Assembly (NCBI GenBank): GCA_018056685.1
Contig: JAGPFC010000024.1
Coordinates: 1-37,810 of the forward strand
Reading direction: 5' to 3'
DNA length: 37,810 bases
Source of the DNA: Smithella sp.
GTDB taxonomy: Bacteria; Desulfobacterota; Syntrophia; Syntrophales; Smithellaceae
How positions within the stretch are numbered: the first letter of the stretch is position 1; the number at the start of each line of letters is the position of its first letter. The notes under the pieces are model-generated. The model saw only the letters and a program-made list of their open reading frames with translations, had not been told where the DNA came from and ran no database searches. Shown one piece after another: positions 8,679-16,790 of this stretch. Position numbers and translations under genes: made by a program.

Positions 8679-9332
8679 TTAAACGATTACGTATTTTTTG
8701 ATGAGCTTGACCACGTCTTCCGGTTCATCAATAACCTGAATCAACTCGAGGTCGGCGGGAAGAATTTTATCTTCCTTAAGCATTTTGTTTTTTAACCAGT
8801 TGATCAAACCCTGCCAGTATTCGCTTCCCATGAGAATCACGGGAAAGGGCTTCGTTTTCCGGGTTTGAATCAAGGTTAAGGCCTCAAAAAATTCATCCAT
8901 CGTGCCGTATCCCCCAGGCATAATGACATACGCGACGGCATATTTGACAAACATCACCTTGCGGACAAAGAAGTATTTATACTCAATACGAATATTCGCA
9001 TAAGGATTGGGCTTTTGTTCGTAGGGCAGTTTGATGTTGAGCCCGACCGATTTTCCGCCGGCCTCGGCAGCGCCTTTATTGGCCGCTTCCATAATACCAG
9101 GCCCCCCGCCGGTAATAACGCTGAATCCTTCTTTGACCAGCAGCCCGGCCAGTTTTTCGGTCTGTTGGTAATATGCGTCATCCGGTTTGACTCTTGCAGA
9201 TCCGAAAATGGTGACGGCATTATGCACATTTGAAAGGGTTTCAATGCCCTCAACAATTTCAGCCATAATGCGGAATACCCGCCATGATTCATTTACGGAT
9301 AGAGCGTCAATGACGTACTGTTTTTCATCCAT
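8679..9332 (-). CDS. LOG-family (TIGR00730) nucleotide 5'-monophosphate phosphoribohydrolase
   Basis: This belongs to the Rossmann-fold family once called lysine decarboxylase-like, whose studied members hydrolyse nucleoside monophosphates (in plants, releasing cytokinins). The signature PGGYGTMDEFFE is intact, and GSARV and TGGGPGIMEAANKGA mark the nucleotide-binding half. I chose the ATG at 9332 because AAGGGAAGG lies about nine bases upstream; a TTG at 9353 in the same frame overlaps that ribosome site. The bacterial role is not settled; salvage or nucleotide homeostasis is possible. It is separated from rpsU by a repeat element. Confidence 0.85.
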   Translation of the reverse strand: MDEKQYVIDALSVNESWRVFRIMAEIVEGIETLSNVHNAVTIFGSARVKPDDAYYQQTEKLAGLLVKEGFSVITGGGPGIMEAANKGAAEAGGKSVGLNIKLPYEQKPNPYANIRIEYKYFFVRKVMFVKYAVAYVIMPGGYGTMDEFFEALTLIQTRKTKPFPVILMGSEYWQGLINWLKNKMLKEDKILPADLELIQVIDEPEDVVKLIKKYVIV

Positions 9333-9379
9333 AAAACGACACCTTCCCTTCAAACGATAATGACATTACATCAGAAAAC

Positions 9380-9519
9380 CTTTGCATAATGATCAAATTG
9401 TCATTTCGACCGTTCATTGTGTCATGTCGACTGTTGGGAGAAATCTTATAATGCAATAATATTAAAGAAAGATTTCTCGTCGCTTTGCTCCTCAAAATGA
9501 CATGAGGAATTATGCAAAG
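9380..9519. mobile_element. MITE-like palindromic repeat element
   Basis: The ends are perfect 11-base inverted repeats, CTTTGCATAAT at 9380-9390 and its complement at 9509-9519. GTCATTTCGA on the left mirrors TCAAAATGAC on the right, and GAGAAATCTT (9438-9447) mirrors AAGATTTCTC (9469-9478). The right arm read in reverse (GTCATTTTGAGGAGC, then AAAGCGACGAGAAATCT) resembles the widespread GTCATTGCGAGGAGC-type bacterial repeat family. ATTACATC occurs just outside both ends (9365-9372 and 9525-9532) but is not flush with the inverted repeats. It encodes no protein. Confidence 0.75.
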
Positions 9520-9547
9520 CTGTTATTACATCCGGTAACCGGTCAGT

Positions 9548-9739
9548 TTAGTATCGGCGGCGTCTCTGAACTTTGGCCAGGCGGCGCTGTGCTTCAATTT
9601 TTTTTCTTTTCTGCTTGATCGAAGGCTTCTCGTAAGCGCGGCGTACTTTCAGCTCCTTGAATAAACCGCTCTTCGAAAGTTTGTTTTTCAAAATTTTTAA
9701 AGCCTTCTCCACATCATTGTCAATTACCTTTACTTCCAA
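9548..9739 (-). CDS. rpsU: 30S ribosomal protein S21
   Basis: This is a 63-residue basic protein with the S21 pattern: a short acidic and hydrophobic N-terminus, then FKELKVRRAYEKPS and a long Lys/Arg helix ending RRRRY. It helps mRNA base-pair to the anti-Shine-Dalgarno region of 16S rRNA. The start codon is TTG at 9739, supported by GAGGAGG seven bases upstream. Confidence 0.95.
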   Translation of the reverse strand: MEVKVIDNDVEKALKILKNKLSKSGLFKELKVRRAYEKPSIKQKRKKIEAQRRLAKVQRRRRY

Positions 9740-9784
9740 GTTAGTTCCTCCTCGTTATATGAATTTATATGTTTTATTTTCAGC

Positions 9785-9930
9785 AAGTCTCTGATCCCGC
9801 GTCGTCGAAGATGCCCTTTAGGGTACTGCGCTTCAGAGATTTGCATTCGAATCCCGCGTCGCTACGCTCTTGGGATAGTTCGACTAACGCCTCAAACGGC
9901 ACTTCGTTTGTTTTCGGCGAGTCTCACTAA
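9785..9930. repeat. Intergenic dispersed-repeat candidate upstream of rpsU
   Basis: This gene-free stretch holds the word CCCGCGTCG twice and several short complementary words. Read on the minus strand, its end (GAGACTCGCCGAAAAC) resembles the segment next to the tRNA-Gly fragment (GACACTCGCTGAGAAC, near 32385-32402). It may be a repeat family member or a structured spacer. No coding potential is seen. Confidence 0.35.
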
Positions 9931-9931
9931 T

Positions 9932-9971
9932 AAAAAAGGGCAGTACGGCAAAGCAAAATTCATCTGCCGTA
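9932..9971 (-). terminator. Intrinsic terminator after hisC
   Basis: On the minus strand TACGGCA (9971-9965) pairs with TGCCGTA (9950-9944). An alternative GGCAG/CTGCC pairing leads directly into a U-tract encoded at 9937-9932. It lies about 30 bases past the hisC stop. Confidence 0.7.
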
Positions 9972-10002
9972 AACCACCCTGACTGTTCAATAAATTTTTA
10001 AA

Positions 10003-11076
10003 TCACGCTCCTCGCTCTGGCGTTATGCTTTTCAACGTTTTTAGAAAAGCCTCGTTTTCTTTTTTCGTTCCCACGGTTACCCTGATACAATTGGTCAACA
10101 GTGGCGGAAGGTTGATATCTTTGACCACGATACCTTCCGCAACGAGCTTGTTGTATATGCGATTCGAATCAAAAGCGCAACTAAAAAAAATAAAATTCGC
10201 CTGCGATGGATAAACTTTAATCCATTTGATTTTCTTCAGTTCCCTGTAAAGCTCCTCGCGTCTTTGAGTTATCTCTTTGATTTGTTTCATAAATTCTTTC
10301 TGGTGGTCCAGGAAAAAACCGGCTGCAGTCTGCGATAAAGCATTCACATTGTAAGGAAGTCTGACCTTGTCCAATTGGACAATAACATCGGCATTGCCGA
10401 GTAAGAAACCAAGACGAATGGAGGCCATCCCCAATTTGGAAAGTGTTTTAAGAAAAATCACATTATCGTATTTTTTTAATAACGGCAGAAGACTCTGTCC
10501 ACAAAAAGCCCCGTAAGCTTCATCAATCACCACGAAACCGGGTGTTTTTTTGATGATGGCTTCGATTTTCGACCGGCTGAAAAGATTGCCGGTGGGACTG
10601 TTGGGACAACTTAAAAAAATCAGCGCCGGAAAATTGTTTTTTATTTTGGATGTCATCGTTTCCACATCCAGATCGAAACGTTTATCCAGCGGTACTTCAA
10701 CAACTTTATTGCCGGTATTGACTGCAATGATTTTGTACATGGAAAAGGTGGGCACGGGAACCAGCACACCTTGTATGCTGCCCTTGAATGTCATGCAAAG
10801 AATTTGAATCAGTTCGTCCGAACCGTTGCCCGGCATGATCATATTTTTCTTCACGCCGTAATACCGGGCAAATCGCTCACGCAACGCTGGCGATCCGGCA
10901 GCGGGATAACGATTGAAATCAATGCCGAGAAATTTTTCCAGCAGTATTCTTTTCAGCGGTTCCTGAATGGAAAAAGGATTTTCATTGGAGTCCAGCTTGA
11001 TCGCGCCGGACTCTTCGGGTGCGATATAACCGTTCTGGTTGAAAATTTTCTTTGCGACCAAATCTTTCATCATCAT
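10003..11076 (-). CDS. hisC: Histidinol-phosphate aminotransferase
   Basis: This PLP enzyme transfers an amino group from glutamate to imidazole-acetol phosphate in histidine synthesis. The N-terminal DSNENP (29-34), the PNSPTGN motif (158-164), DEAYGAF (185-191) and the PLP lysine K214 in TLSKLG are all present, and length (357) is normal. The gene starts with three ATG codons just after the stop of the LipM/LplA-like gene and probably depends on translational coupling. No other his genes are near. Some HisC-like enzymes act on tyrosine or phenylalanine, so an aromatic role cannot be excluded. Confidence 0.88.
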   Translation of the reverse strand: MMMKDLVAKKIFNQNGYIAPEESGAIKLDSNENPFSIQEPLKRILLEKFLGIDFNRYPAAGSPALRERFARYYGVKKNMIMPGNGSDELIQILCMTFKGSIQGVLVPVPTFSMYKIIAVNTGNKVVEVPLDKRFDLDVETMTSKIKNNFPALIFLSCPNSPTGNLFSRSKIEAIIKKTPGFVVIDEAYGAFCGQSLLPLLKKYDNVIFLKTLSKLGMASIRLGFLLGNADVIVQLDKVRLPYNVNALSQTAAGFFLDHQKEFMKQIKEITQRREELYRELKKIKWIKVYPSQANFIFFSCAFDSNRIYNKLVAEGIVVKDINLPPLLTNCIRVTVGTKKENEAFLKTLKSITPERGA

Positions 11077-11082
11077 TGAAAA

Positions 11083-11907
11083 TCACGCTGCCTTAAAATA
11101 TTTTTTCCGCTCGATATTCCAGTTAACATCCGTGTATTTTTTCATCAATTTGTCCTTCAGTTTCTCTTCAGCGGACGTCAAGGTTCCGTCTTCCAATTTT
11201 ATGCCCAGCTCTTTGATGAAACCCTTTTTGATTCGGGAGCAGATATCCCGTGCATCCATTGGACAGCCAAGCTCATGGGCAACCGACGTGACCGATTTTT
11301 CCAACTCTTCCACCTGCAACGGTGTGCAATCGGGTAACATCAGGTCCGCCGTCTTTTCCGCATCAAAATCCAGCAACAGCAAGCCGTGCTGAAGAAAACC
11401 GCCTTTTTTTCTCACCTGAGCACTGCCGCAAATTTTCCGCCCTTTTACCTGGATCTCATTTCTCAAGGACGTTGAAAAACAACAGGGTTGTATTTCATCT
11501 TTTCTGAAGGGGCGGCCATCTTCCGCCAGACTGGCATGGATTCCCAACTCACGCAGACCACGGGCGATGCACTGACTGATTATTTTATAGGCTCCCAAAA
11601 TATCCGCGGGAAATATTTTTTCATGTTCAGCCGCGGCAACAGAATAGGTCATTTCATGAAAATGAAAAACCGCTCTTCCCCCGGTTATCCGGCGGGTAAC
11701 GTCAATGCCCTCGCGCCAGCATTTTTCAATGTTCAATTCCTTATGCGCATCCTGAAAATAACCAATGGTGATTGCAAAGGGATTCGAGGTATAAAATCTT
11801 ATCGTGGGCGGTTTGTGATTTTTGATTGTCTCATCAAAGACCGCTTCATCGATGGCCATGTTTTCAAAAATATTACAACTCTGAAAATCCAGCAGTCTCC
11901 AGACCAT
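11083..11907 (-). CDS. Lipoate-protein ligase A family enzyme, LipM-like octanoyltransferase
   Basis: This protein attaches lipoate, or transfers octanoyl groups, to lipoyl domains. It has the family motifs RRITGGRAVFH (72-82) and KGRKICGSAQVRKKG (155-169, lysine K158). The segment PCCFSTS places a cysteine (C143) where LipM octanoyltransferases carry their acyl-thioester cysteine (typical context ACFDAPS), which argues for LipM over an ATP-dependent ligase. It sits nine bases downstream of gcvH, its expected protein substrate. The choice between LipM and LplA is inferred from that cysteine alone. Confidence 0.82.
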   Translation of the reverse strand: MVWRLLDFQSCNIFENMAIDEAVFDETIKNHKPPTIRFYTSNPFAITIGYFQDAHKELNIEKCWREGIDVTRRITGGRAVFHFHEMTYSVAAAEHEKIFPADILGAYKIISQCIARGLRELGIHASLAEDGRPFRKDEIQPCCFSTSLRNEIQVKGRKICGSAQVRKKGGFLQHGLLLLDFDAEKTADLMLPDCTPLQVEELEKSVTSVAHELGCPMDARDICSRIKKGFIKELGIKLEDGTLTSAEEKLKDKLMKKYTDVNWNIERKKYFKAA

Positions 11908-11916
11908 AAAAACACT

Positions 11917-12312
11917 TCATTCGCCTTCTTCCTGAGCGATGAAATCCTGGTAATTTGTCGCGGCGAGCAGGTCTTCCAGTTGGTCCAAGTTGTCCATTTC
12001 AATCACAACGAGCCATCCGGTATCGTAAGGATCTCTGTTAATGATACTGACATCTTCAAGAATATCTTCGTTAATAACAACCACCGTGCCACTGACGGGA
12101 GAGATCAAATCCACAACTTCCTTGACGGATTCAATCGAACCGAACGTCTCGTCACGTTCCACGTAAGTGTCCGTTTCAATAAACTCAACAGAGAGAACAT
12201 CGCCCAATCTCTCCTGGGCATAATCCGTAATGCCGATCGTGGCCATGTTACCGTCCACACGCAGCCATATATGTTCGCAACTGTAAATGATATCTTCCGG
12301 AAAATCTTTCAT
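11917..12312 (-). CDS. gcvH: Glycine cleavage system H protein
   Basis: This 131-residue lipoyl carrier has the typical start DIIYSCEHIWLRVDG, the GITDYAQERLGD segment and the lipoylated lysine K64 in ESVKEVVDL, followed by SPVSGTV. H protein shuttles the aminomethyl group of glycine between P, T and L proteins. No gcvT or gcvP lies in the window, and the next gene is a lipoyl/octanoyl transferase, so this copy may serve mainly as the lipoyl carrier or relay. Confidence 0.93.
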   Translation of the reverse strand: MKDFPEDIIYSCEHIWLRVDGNMATIGITDYAQERLGDVLSVEFIETDTYVERDETFGSIESVKEVVDLISPVSGTVVVINEDILEDVSIINRDPYDTGWLVVIEMDNLDQLEDLLAATNYQDFIAQEEGE

Positions 12313-12331
12313 GATAGAACAACCTCTTTCT

Positions 12332-13417
12332 TTATTCTATAATGGTAAGTTCTTTATCCATTTTTGTAAGCTTTTCGCAACTGTTTTCTTTTAAAAAAAT
12401 CGTGTCTTCTATTCTGATGCCCCAGTGCCCCGGAATGTATAATCCGGGCTCTACCGTAAAGACCATCCCCGGTTTTAAAATATCTTTGGACGTTGAAGAC
12501 AATCGCGGTGGTTCATGAACCTCCAATCCAACGCCGTGTCCCGTTCCGTGCACAAAGTAACGTTCGTATTTTTTCCCGAAAACACGTCGGGCTTTTTGAT
12601 CGATCTCCGCGGCAGGAACATCCGCAGCCACCGCATCCAAAGCACAATCATGAGCTTCCTTGACAACCTGATAAGCATTTTTTTGCCTGTCTGTCAATTT
12701 CCCAATAGCGATTGTACAGGTTTCATCGGAACAATAACCTTTGTACCGGACCCCGAAATCAATAACAACAAAATCCCCTTTTTTTATTTTCCGGTCAGTC
12801 GGTTTCGCATGGGGAAGGGAAGAATTCTTTCCGGCGGCAACGATTGTTTCAAAAGATAAACCGTCGGCACCGGATACTCGCGCGTGCATTTCCAGTTGCA
12901 GAGCCGTTTCTTTCTCTGTCCAACCGGGTTCAATCTTTTGTATAACCGTCTTCATCGCCGACGAGGCAATTTTTGCAGCCTTTCTCATCCACGCTGCTTC
13001 ACACTCATCTTTACAGGCTCTGAGCATTCTCAGTTCTCCGGTCAAAAAGACAAATTTATCTTTGTCCAGGCTACCGGCCAGTTTATGATACGTGCCCAGG
13101 GTGATGGCGTCCGCTTCCAGACCGACTCGTTTTAATTTCAAGTCTTTTATCTTCTGAGCAATTGCAGAAATTTCATCGGTAAATTCTCTTATTTCAATGC
13201 CACGTGTTTCCAATGCGGCCTGTTCCGTATAACGGCCGTCAACAAACAATATTGTTGCGTCACGGCTGAGTAACAGAATCCCTTCCGAACCGGTGAAACC
13301 GGACAGATAAAAGATATTGTTGATGTTCAAAACAAGCAGACTGTCAATTTTACAGTCAGGAAATATTTGCCGCAGGCGTGTTCTTCTGTCCAAAAGATTT
13401 TTATTTTTTGGCAGCAT
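12332..13417 (-). CDS. M24 family Xaa-Pro aminopeptidase
   Basis: This cytoplasmic metallopeptidase removes N-terminal residues preceding proline. The creatinase-type N-terminal domain is followed by the pita-bread catalytic domain with its five metal ligands D220 (VVIDFG), D231 (SDETCT), H294 (HGTGHGVGLEVHEPP), E323 (TVEPGLY) and E337 (RIEDT). At 361 residues it matches short PepQ/YpdF-like members. Its start overlaps the end of the upstream TPR gene by 17 bases, so the two are co-translated. Dipeptidase versus aminopeptidase cannot be told from sequence alone. Confidence 0.9.
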   Translation of the reverse strand: MLPKNKNLLDRRTRLRQIFPDCKIDSLLVLNINNIFYLSGFTGSEGILLLSRDATILFVDGRYTEQAALETRGIEIREFTDEISAIAQKIKDLKLKRVGLEADAITLGTYHKLAGSLDKDKFVFLTGELRMLRACKDECEAAWMRKAAKIASSAMKTVIQKIEPGWTEKETALQLEMHARVSGADGLSFETIVAAGKNSSLPHAKPTDRKIKKGDFVVIDFGVRYKGYCSDETCTIAIGKLTDRQKNAYQVVKEAHDCALDAVAADVPAAEIDQKARRVFGKKYERYFVHGTGHGVGLEVHEPPRLSSTSKDILKPGMVFTVEPGLYIPGHWGIRIEDTIFLKENSCEKLTKMDKELTIIE

Positions 13418-14081
13418 TTGATTTTAACCTTTCAATATTCTTCAACCAGCAGGAAAGTATGTTCAACAGATTATTTTCCGCAGAAATTTTTTTTACACCG
13501 TCTGACAGTGAAAGCCGGCTGAACTTCATCTTATCCAGCATATTGATCGCTTCAACATTATTCGGTTCCTTTTTTATAATTTTTTCAAGTACAGCTTCCG
13601 CGTCCTCAAAATGTCCCTGTTGAATATATAATTGAGCCATGGTTACCGTGAAAAATTCTTTTTCAGCAGAGTTGTTTTCGTTCCCGGGCACCTCGTTTTC
13701 AGCGGTGACAATATCTTCCTGTTCCAGAAAAGCCATCTTTCCGATGATTTCCCGGGCGCGTTCCGTGTCCGGGCGCAAAGAAAGAAATTTTTCGTAGCAG
13801 GTGGCAGCTTCGCGGTGTAAACCTTTTTCCCGGCAGGCATCACCGGCGCGTTCAAAAACAAGATTCAGCCCATCAATGATTTTAGGCACCTCCTGGAGGA
13901 CTTTACGTGCATCTTCAATCCTGCCCATGCCAATCAGCGCGTCACAGTATATCCCCAGAGCGGCGGCATCCGTGGGGACACCCCGCAATCTTTCGGTAGC
14001 AAGATTCAACGCCTCTTGCAGATTATCCCTCCGCAGATGCTCCTCCGCTTCGAGCAAAAAATCATAGGCGGTTTTTTTCAA
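13401..14081 (-). CDS. TPR-repeat protein of unknown role
   Basis: This 226-residue soluble protein is built of TPR-like helix pairs, seen in NLQEALNLATERL, CREKGLHREAATCYEKFLSLRPD and QGHFEDAEAVLEKIIKKEPNNVEAINML. It has no signal peptide or membrane segment. The TTG start at 14081 is supported by GGAAG seven bases upstream. It heads the operon that continues with the peptidase, gcvH, LipM-like and hisC genes. It is probably a protein-binding scaffold; no specific partner can be named. Confidence 0.8.
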   Translation of the reverse strand: MKKTAYDFLLEAEEHLRRDNLQEALNLATERLRGVPTDAAALGIYCDALIGMGRIEDARKVLQEVPKIIDGLNLVFERAGDACREKGLHREAATCYEKFLSLRPDTERAREIIGKMAFLEQEDIVTAENEVPGNENNSAEKEFFTVTMAQLYIQQGHFEDAEAVLEKIIKKEPNNVEAINMLDKMKFSRLSLSDGVKKISAENNLLNILSCWLKNIERLKSNAAKK

Positions 14082-14136
14082 ATTTTATCTTCCCCGTATT
14101 GATAGCAAATTGATCAAAAATTTAATAATTTTGAGG

Positions 14137-14165
14137 TTCGTAACACAGCAGATATGACGTGTCAA
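14137..14165 (-). promoter_or_regulatory. Candidate promoter for the TPR-peptidase-gcvH-lipM-hisC operon
   Basis: On the minus strand a perfect TTGACA (14165-14160) is followed after 17 bases by TACGAA (14142-14137), a weak -10. It lies 56 bases or more upstream of the TPR gene start, in the gap after the pilus cluster. Confidence 0.4.
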
Positions 14166-14194
14166 GAATTCATGGGACTGATTTGATGAACCGA

Positions 14195-14977
14195 TTATTT
14201 CAAGGATTGCAGGTAATTTTTAGCCCGGCGGCCGAAAGAAGATTCAGGAGATAAACGTATAACCTGTTGAAACGCCCGTCGGGCGTTTTCATTGTCTCTG
14301 TTCTTTAAATAAGTTTGCCCCAGCAGAAAATAGGCATCGTAAAGAGATGGATCCATTTCAATGGACTTTTTCAAATGCCATATGGCTTCAGGGAAATTAT
14401 CCTGATCATGATAAATTTGTCCCATTTTTTTATAGATCTGTGGACGCAATCCGGTCATGGGGTCTACCCGGAGAGCCTCATTATACTTCAATAATGCTTT
14501 TTTATAATCATGCTGGGCATAGTAGGCTGAGGCCATATTATAAAGAGCCATGGCCGGTGTGTCATATAAATAATTACTGAGCGCTTTTTCAAATTCTTCA
14601 ATAGCGTCATCCCAACGCTCATTTTCCGAATACAATATGCCCAGATAATTATGAGCTTCGGAATAATTTTTATCCAGTGAGACGGCTTTCTCCAATTCCT
14701 CGATGGCCTTGTCCTGTATCCCTTTGCCGTGATAAGCCATACCCAGATAATAATGAACCTTGGGATTGCCGGAATAGTATTTCTCTGATTCCATTAATTC
14801 TTTGAGCGCACTGTTATACTGTCCGACGGTCAGATAGGAAATGCCTTTATTTAAAAAAATCTCGGATTGTTCTCTGTGCCATGGAGTATAGGTGCAGGAA
14901 AAACAAAGGCATGCTGACAGAGTAACACCAAAAAGCAATGCTTTATTGAGTGTAAGTTTTATTTTACCAACCAACAT
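14195..14977 (-). CDS. TPR lipoprotein, probable type IV pilus pilotin (PilW/PilF-like)
   Basis: This is probably an outer-membrane lipoprotein that helps the PilQ secretin insert and assemble. From the ATG at 14977 there is a basic N-terminus, a hydrophobic stretch and a good lipobox LSAC with C23 as the lipidated residue. An array of about six TPR units follows (for example NPKVHYYLGMAYHGKG, SEAHNYLGILYSENERWDDAI). A TTG at 14992 in the same frame is possible but lacks a ribosome site. It lies downstream of pilQ on the same strand, the position and architecture expected of a pilotin. The pilotin role rests on context plus architecture. Confidence 0.8.
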   Translation of the reverse strand: MLVGKIKLTLNKALLFGVTLSACLCFSCTYTPWHREQSEIFLNKGISYLTVGQYNSALKELMESEKYYSGNPKVHYYLGMAYHGKGIQDKAIEELEKAVSLDKNYSEAHNYLGILYSENERWDDAIEEFEKALSNYLYDTPAMALYNMASAYYAQHDYKKALLKYNEALRVDPMTGLRPQIYKKMGQIYHDQDNFPEAIWHLKKSIEMDPSLYDAYFLLGQTYLKNRDNENARRAFQQVIRLSPESSFGRRAKNYLQSLK

Positions 14978-15039
14978 TTTTTCACAGAACAATAATGGAA
15001 CGCTGATAAGAAAATTCGATTTGCAGAATTCAGCGGTGA

Positions 15040-16776
15040 TTATGTTCCCTGACTCCCCTCCGGATTTTCACTGTTCAATACTTTAGGTGTCACGAAAATA
15101 AGCAATTGTCGTTTTTCCTTGTTAACGTCCTGTTTTTTAAACAACCAGCCCAGAACGGGAATTTTCTGCAGCCAGGGCCAGCCGCTGACAGATTTGCTTT
15201 CTGTTGATCGTAAAATTCCTCCGATGACAATTGTATCTCCATCATTTATGACCACTTTGGATTCCACTTCACTCTTTACAATAGGAGGATTACCCTGCGG
15301 ATTCAGGGCGGCTTTGGACCAGTCCGGCGTATCATTGCTGGCTTTGATATCCATGGAAATTTTTCCCTCAGCGGTCAATTTAGGAGTCACTTCCAGTTTC
15401 AACAAGGCTTCTTTAAACGAAACCGTTGCCGGGGATGTTCCGGAGGCTGGTGTGATGTAAGGAACCTCATCGCCCTGTTTGATAATCGCCTTGATACCCT
15501 CCATGGTGACCACTTTGGGCGCAGAAATGATTTTACCGGTAGAGTTGGTTTCCAATGCCGCTAATTGAGCTTCCAGGAATCCCGTCGCACCGCCAAAGAC
15601 GAGGCCAATGGCCGGTGACGCCACAGCCTGCGGAAAATTCACGGCAGCCATAGCCAGGGCTTCACCAGCAGAATCTGTCACACCAATGCGTGAAGGATAG
15701 GCTTGTTGATACATCGTTCCCGTTGCGCCGCTTCCCCCTGCCGCGCCTAAACCATATTTTCCATCATTAATGTTGATTTTTTTCTGATTGCCGAAACCCC
15801 ACTGAACGCCCAGATTGCGGACAAATCCCTCCGTGGCTTCGACAATTTTCGCTTCAATCAAAACCTGTTTCAGAAGACCTTTATCAGCCATTCTTTTCTT
15901 GTCTCTCTCAATAACCGCTTCTTTGGCCGCTTCATCTTTTTGACTTCTCGCCAGAGTTGTAATGATGATTACATTCCCTTCTTCTCTTTTCGTCAGAGCG
16001 TTGACATCGAGGATGGTGTCCAGAGCTTTTGTCCAGGGAACATTTTTCAGCGTCAGCGTGATATTGCCTTTTACTTCGTCACTGGTAATAATACTGGTAT
16101 TACCGTATTCCGCCATCAGACGAAACACGCTTTTGATATCCGCATCCTGAAAATCAAGCGAAATCAGTCTGTCGGTTGGTTTTTTCTCTTTATCCTTAAC
16201 CACTGGGACATTCAGTGGTTCATCTTTGCCCGCATAATCAATACCCGCGGTTTTTCCGAAATCTTTTTTATGAGTGACTGCTTTTTTCGCCGTGCTAGCT
16301 TTTTGTTTTTCCAAACTGGAAACATTGAAATCAATAAAGACGTTCTGGTCTTCCTGCCGGATGGAATACGGTACGACTTTGTTAATGGCAATGTTTAAGA
16401 AAACCCAGTTCTTACCATTAACGAGCTTATGCGACGGAACAACACTGATGATGTTATTCAGCTCTCCCTCGCCGAGGGTACGGCACAACTTGCCGGGAAC
16501 AATCATATCTTCGAGTTTGATCAGATAACTGCCGCTGACTTTGTTGCTCACATCAATGAAGGGCTGTTTGGTAACGACCAGTTGAACCCTTTCCTTTCCC
16601 GGTAATCGGGAAAGATAAATATTTTCCAGAGTTCCTGTATTGGCGGTAACTTTTATTGTATTGTCTGAATACTTGTCATTTCCGCCGGAAGCGGCAAAAG
16701 AACTTCCCGTGATATATGTAAAAATCAAGCCGATAGCCAAAAAAACAATCAGTACGGGGATTAAATATTTTTTCAT
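15040..16776 (-). CDS. pilQ: Type IV pilus secretin PilQ
   Basis: PilQ forms the outer-membrane channel through which the pilus exits. An N-terminal hydrophobic signal (residues 1-29) leads to an AMIN-like domain (about 45-150), one STN/secretin N domain (ISLDFQDADIKSVFRLMAEYG onward) and the secretin core. The core contains KVVTMEGIKAIIKQGDEVPY and VVINDGDTIVIGGI and ends with the signature WPWLQKIPVLGWLFK and LLIFVTPKVL. At 578 residues it is shorter than many PilQ proteins because it has one AMIN and few N-domains. It follows pilP by 14 bases. Confidence 0.93.
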   Translation of the reverse strand: MKKYLIPVLIVFLAIGLIFTYITGSSFAASGGNDKYSDNTIKVTANTGTLENIYLSRLPGKERVQLVVTKQPFIDVSNKVSGSYLIKLEDMIVPGKLCRTLGEGELNNIISVVPSHKLVNGKNWVFLNIAINKVVPYSIRQEDQNVFIDFNVSSLEKQKASTAKKAVTHKKDFGKTAGIDYAGKDEPLNVPVVKDKEKKPTDRLISLDFQDADIKSVFRLMAEYGNTSIITSDEVKGNITLTLKNVPWTKALDTILDVNALTKREEGNVIIITTLARSQKDEAAKEAVIERDKKRMADKGLLKQVLIEAKIVEATEGFVRNLGVQWGFGNQKKININDGKYGLGAAGGSGATGTMYQQAYPSRIGVTDSAGEALAMAAVNFPQAVASPAIGLVFGGATGFLEAQLAALETNSTGKIISAPKVVTMEGIKAIIKQGDEVPYITPASGTSPATVSFKEALLKLEVTPKLTAEGKISMDIKASNDTPDWSKAALNPQGNPPIVKSEVESKVVINDGDTIVIGGILRSTESKSVSGWPWLQKIPVLGWLFKKQDVNKEKRQLLIFVTPKVLNSENPEGSQGT

Positions 16777-16790
16777 GATTTTACCTCATC

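Noticed and set aside
9333..9353. TTG start seven codons upstream for the LOG-family gene
   Set aside because: The upstream codons contain the ribosome-binding site of the ATG at 9332, so the shorter form is preferred.
9841..9870. TTCGAATCCCGC resembling a tRNA T-loop
   Set aside because: The flanking bases do not pair to form a T stem and there is no anticodon or acceptor arm.
11488..12342. Long plus-strand open frame (284 codons) opposite the LipM/LplA-like and gcvH genes
   Set aside because: It is antisense to two clearly conserved genes, has no recognisable domain, and its residue pattern is a shadow of the opposite strand.
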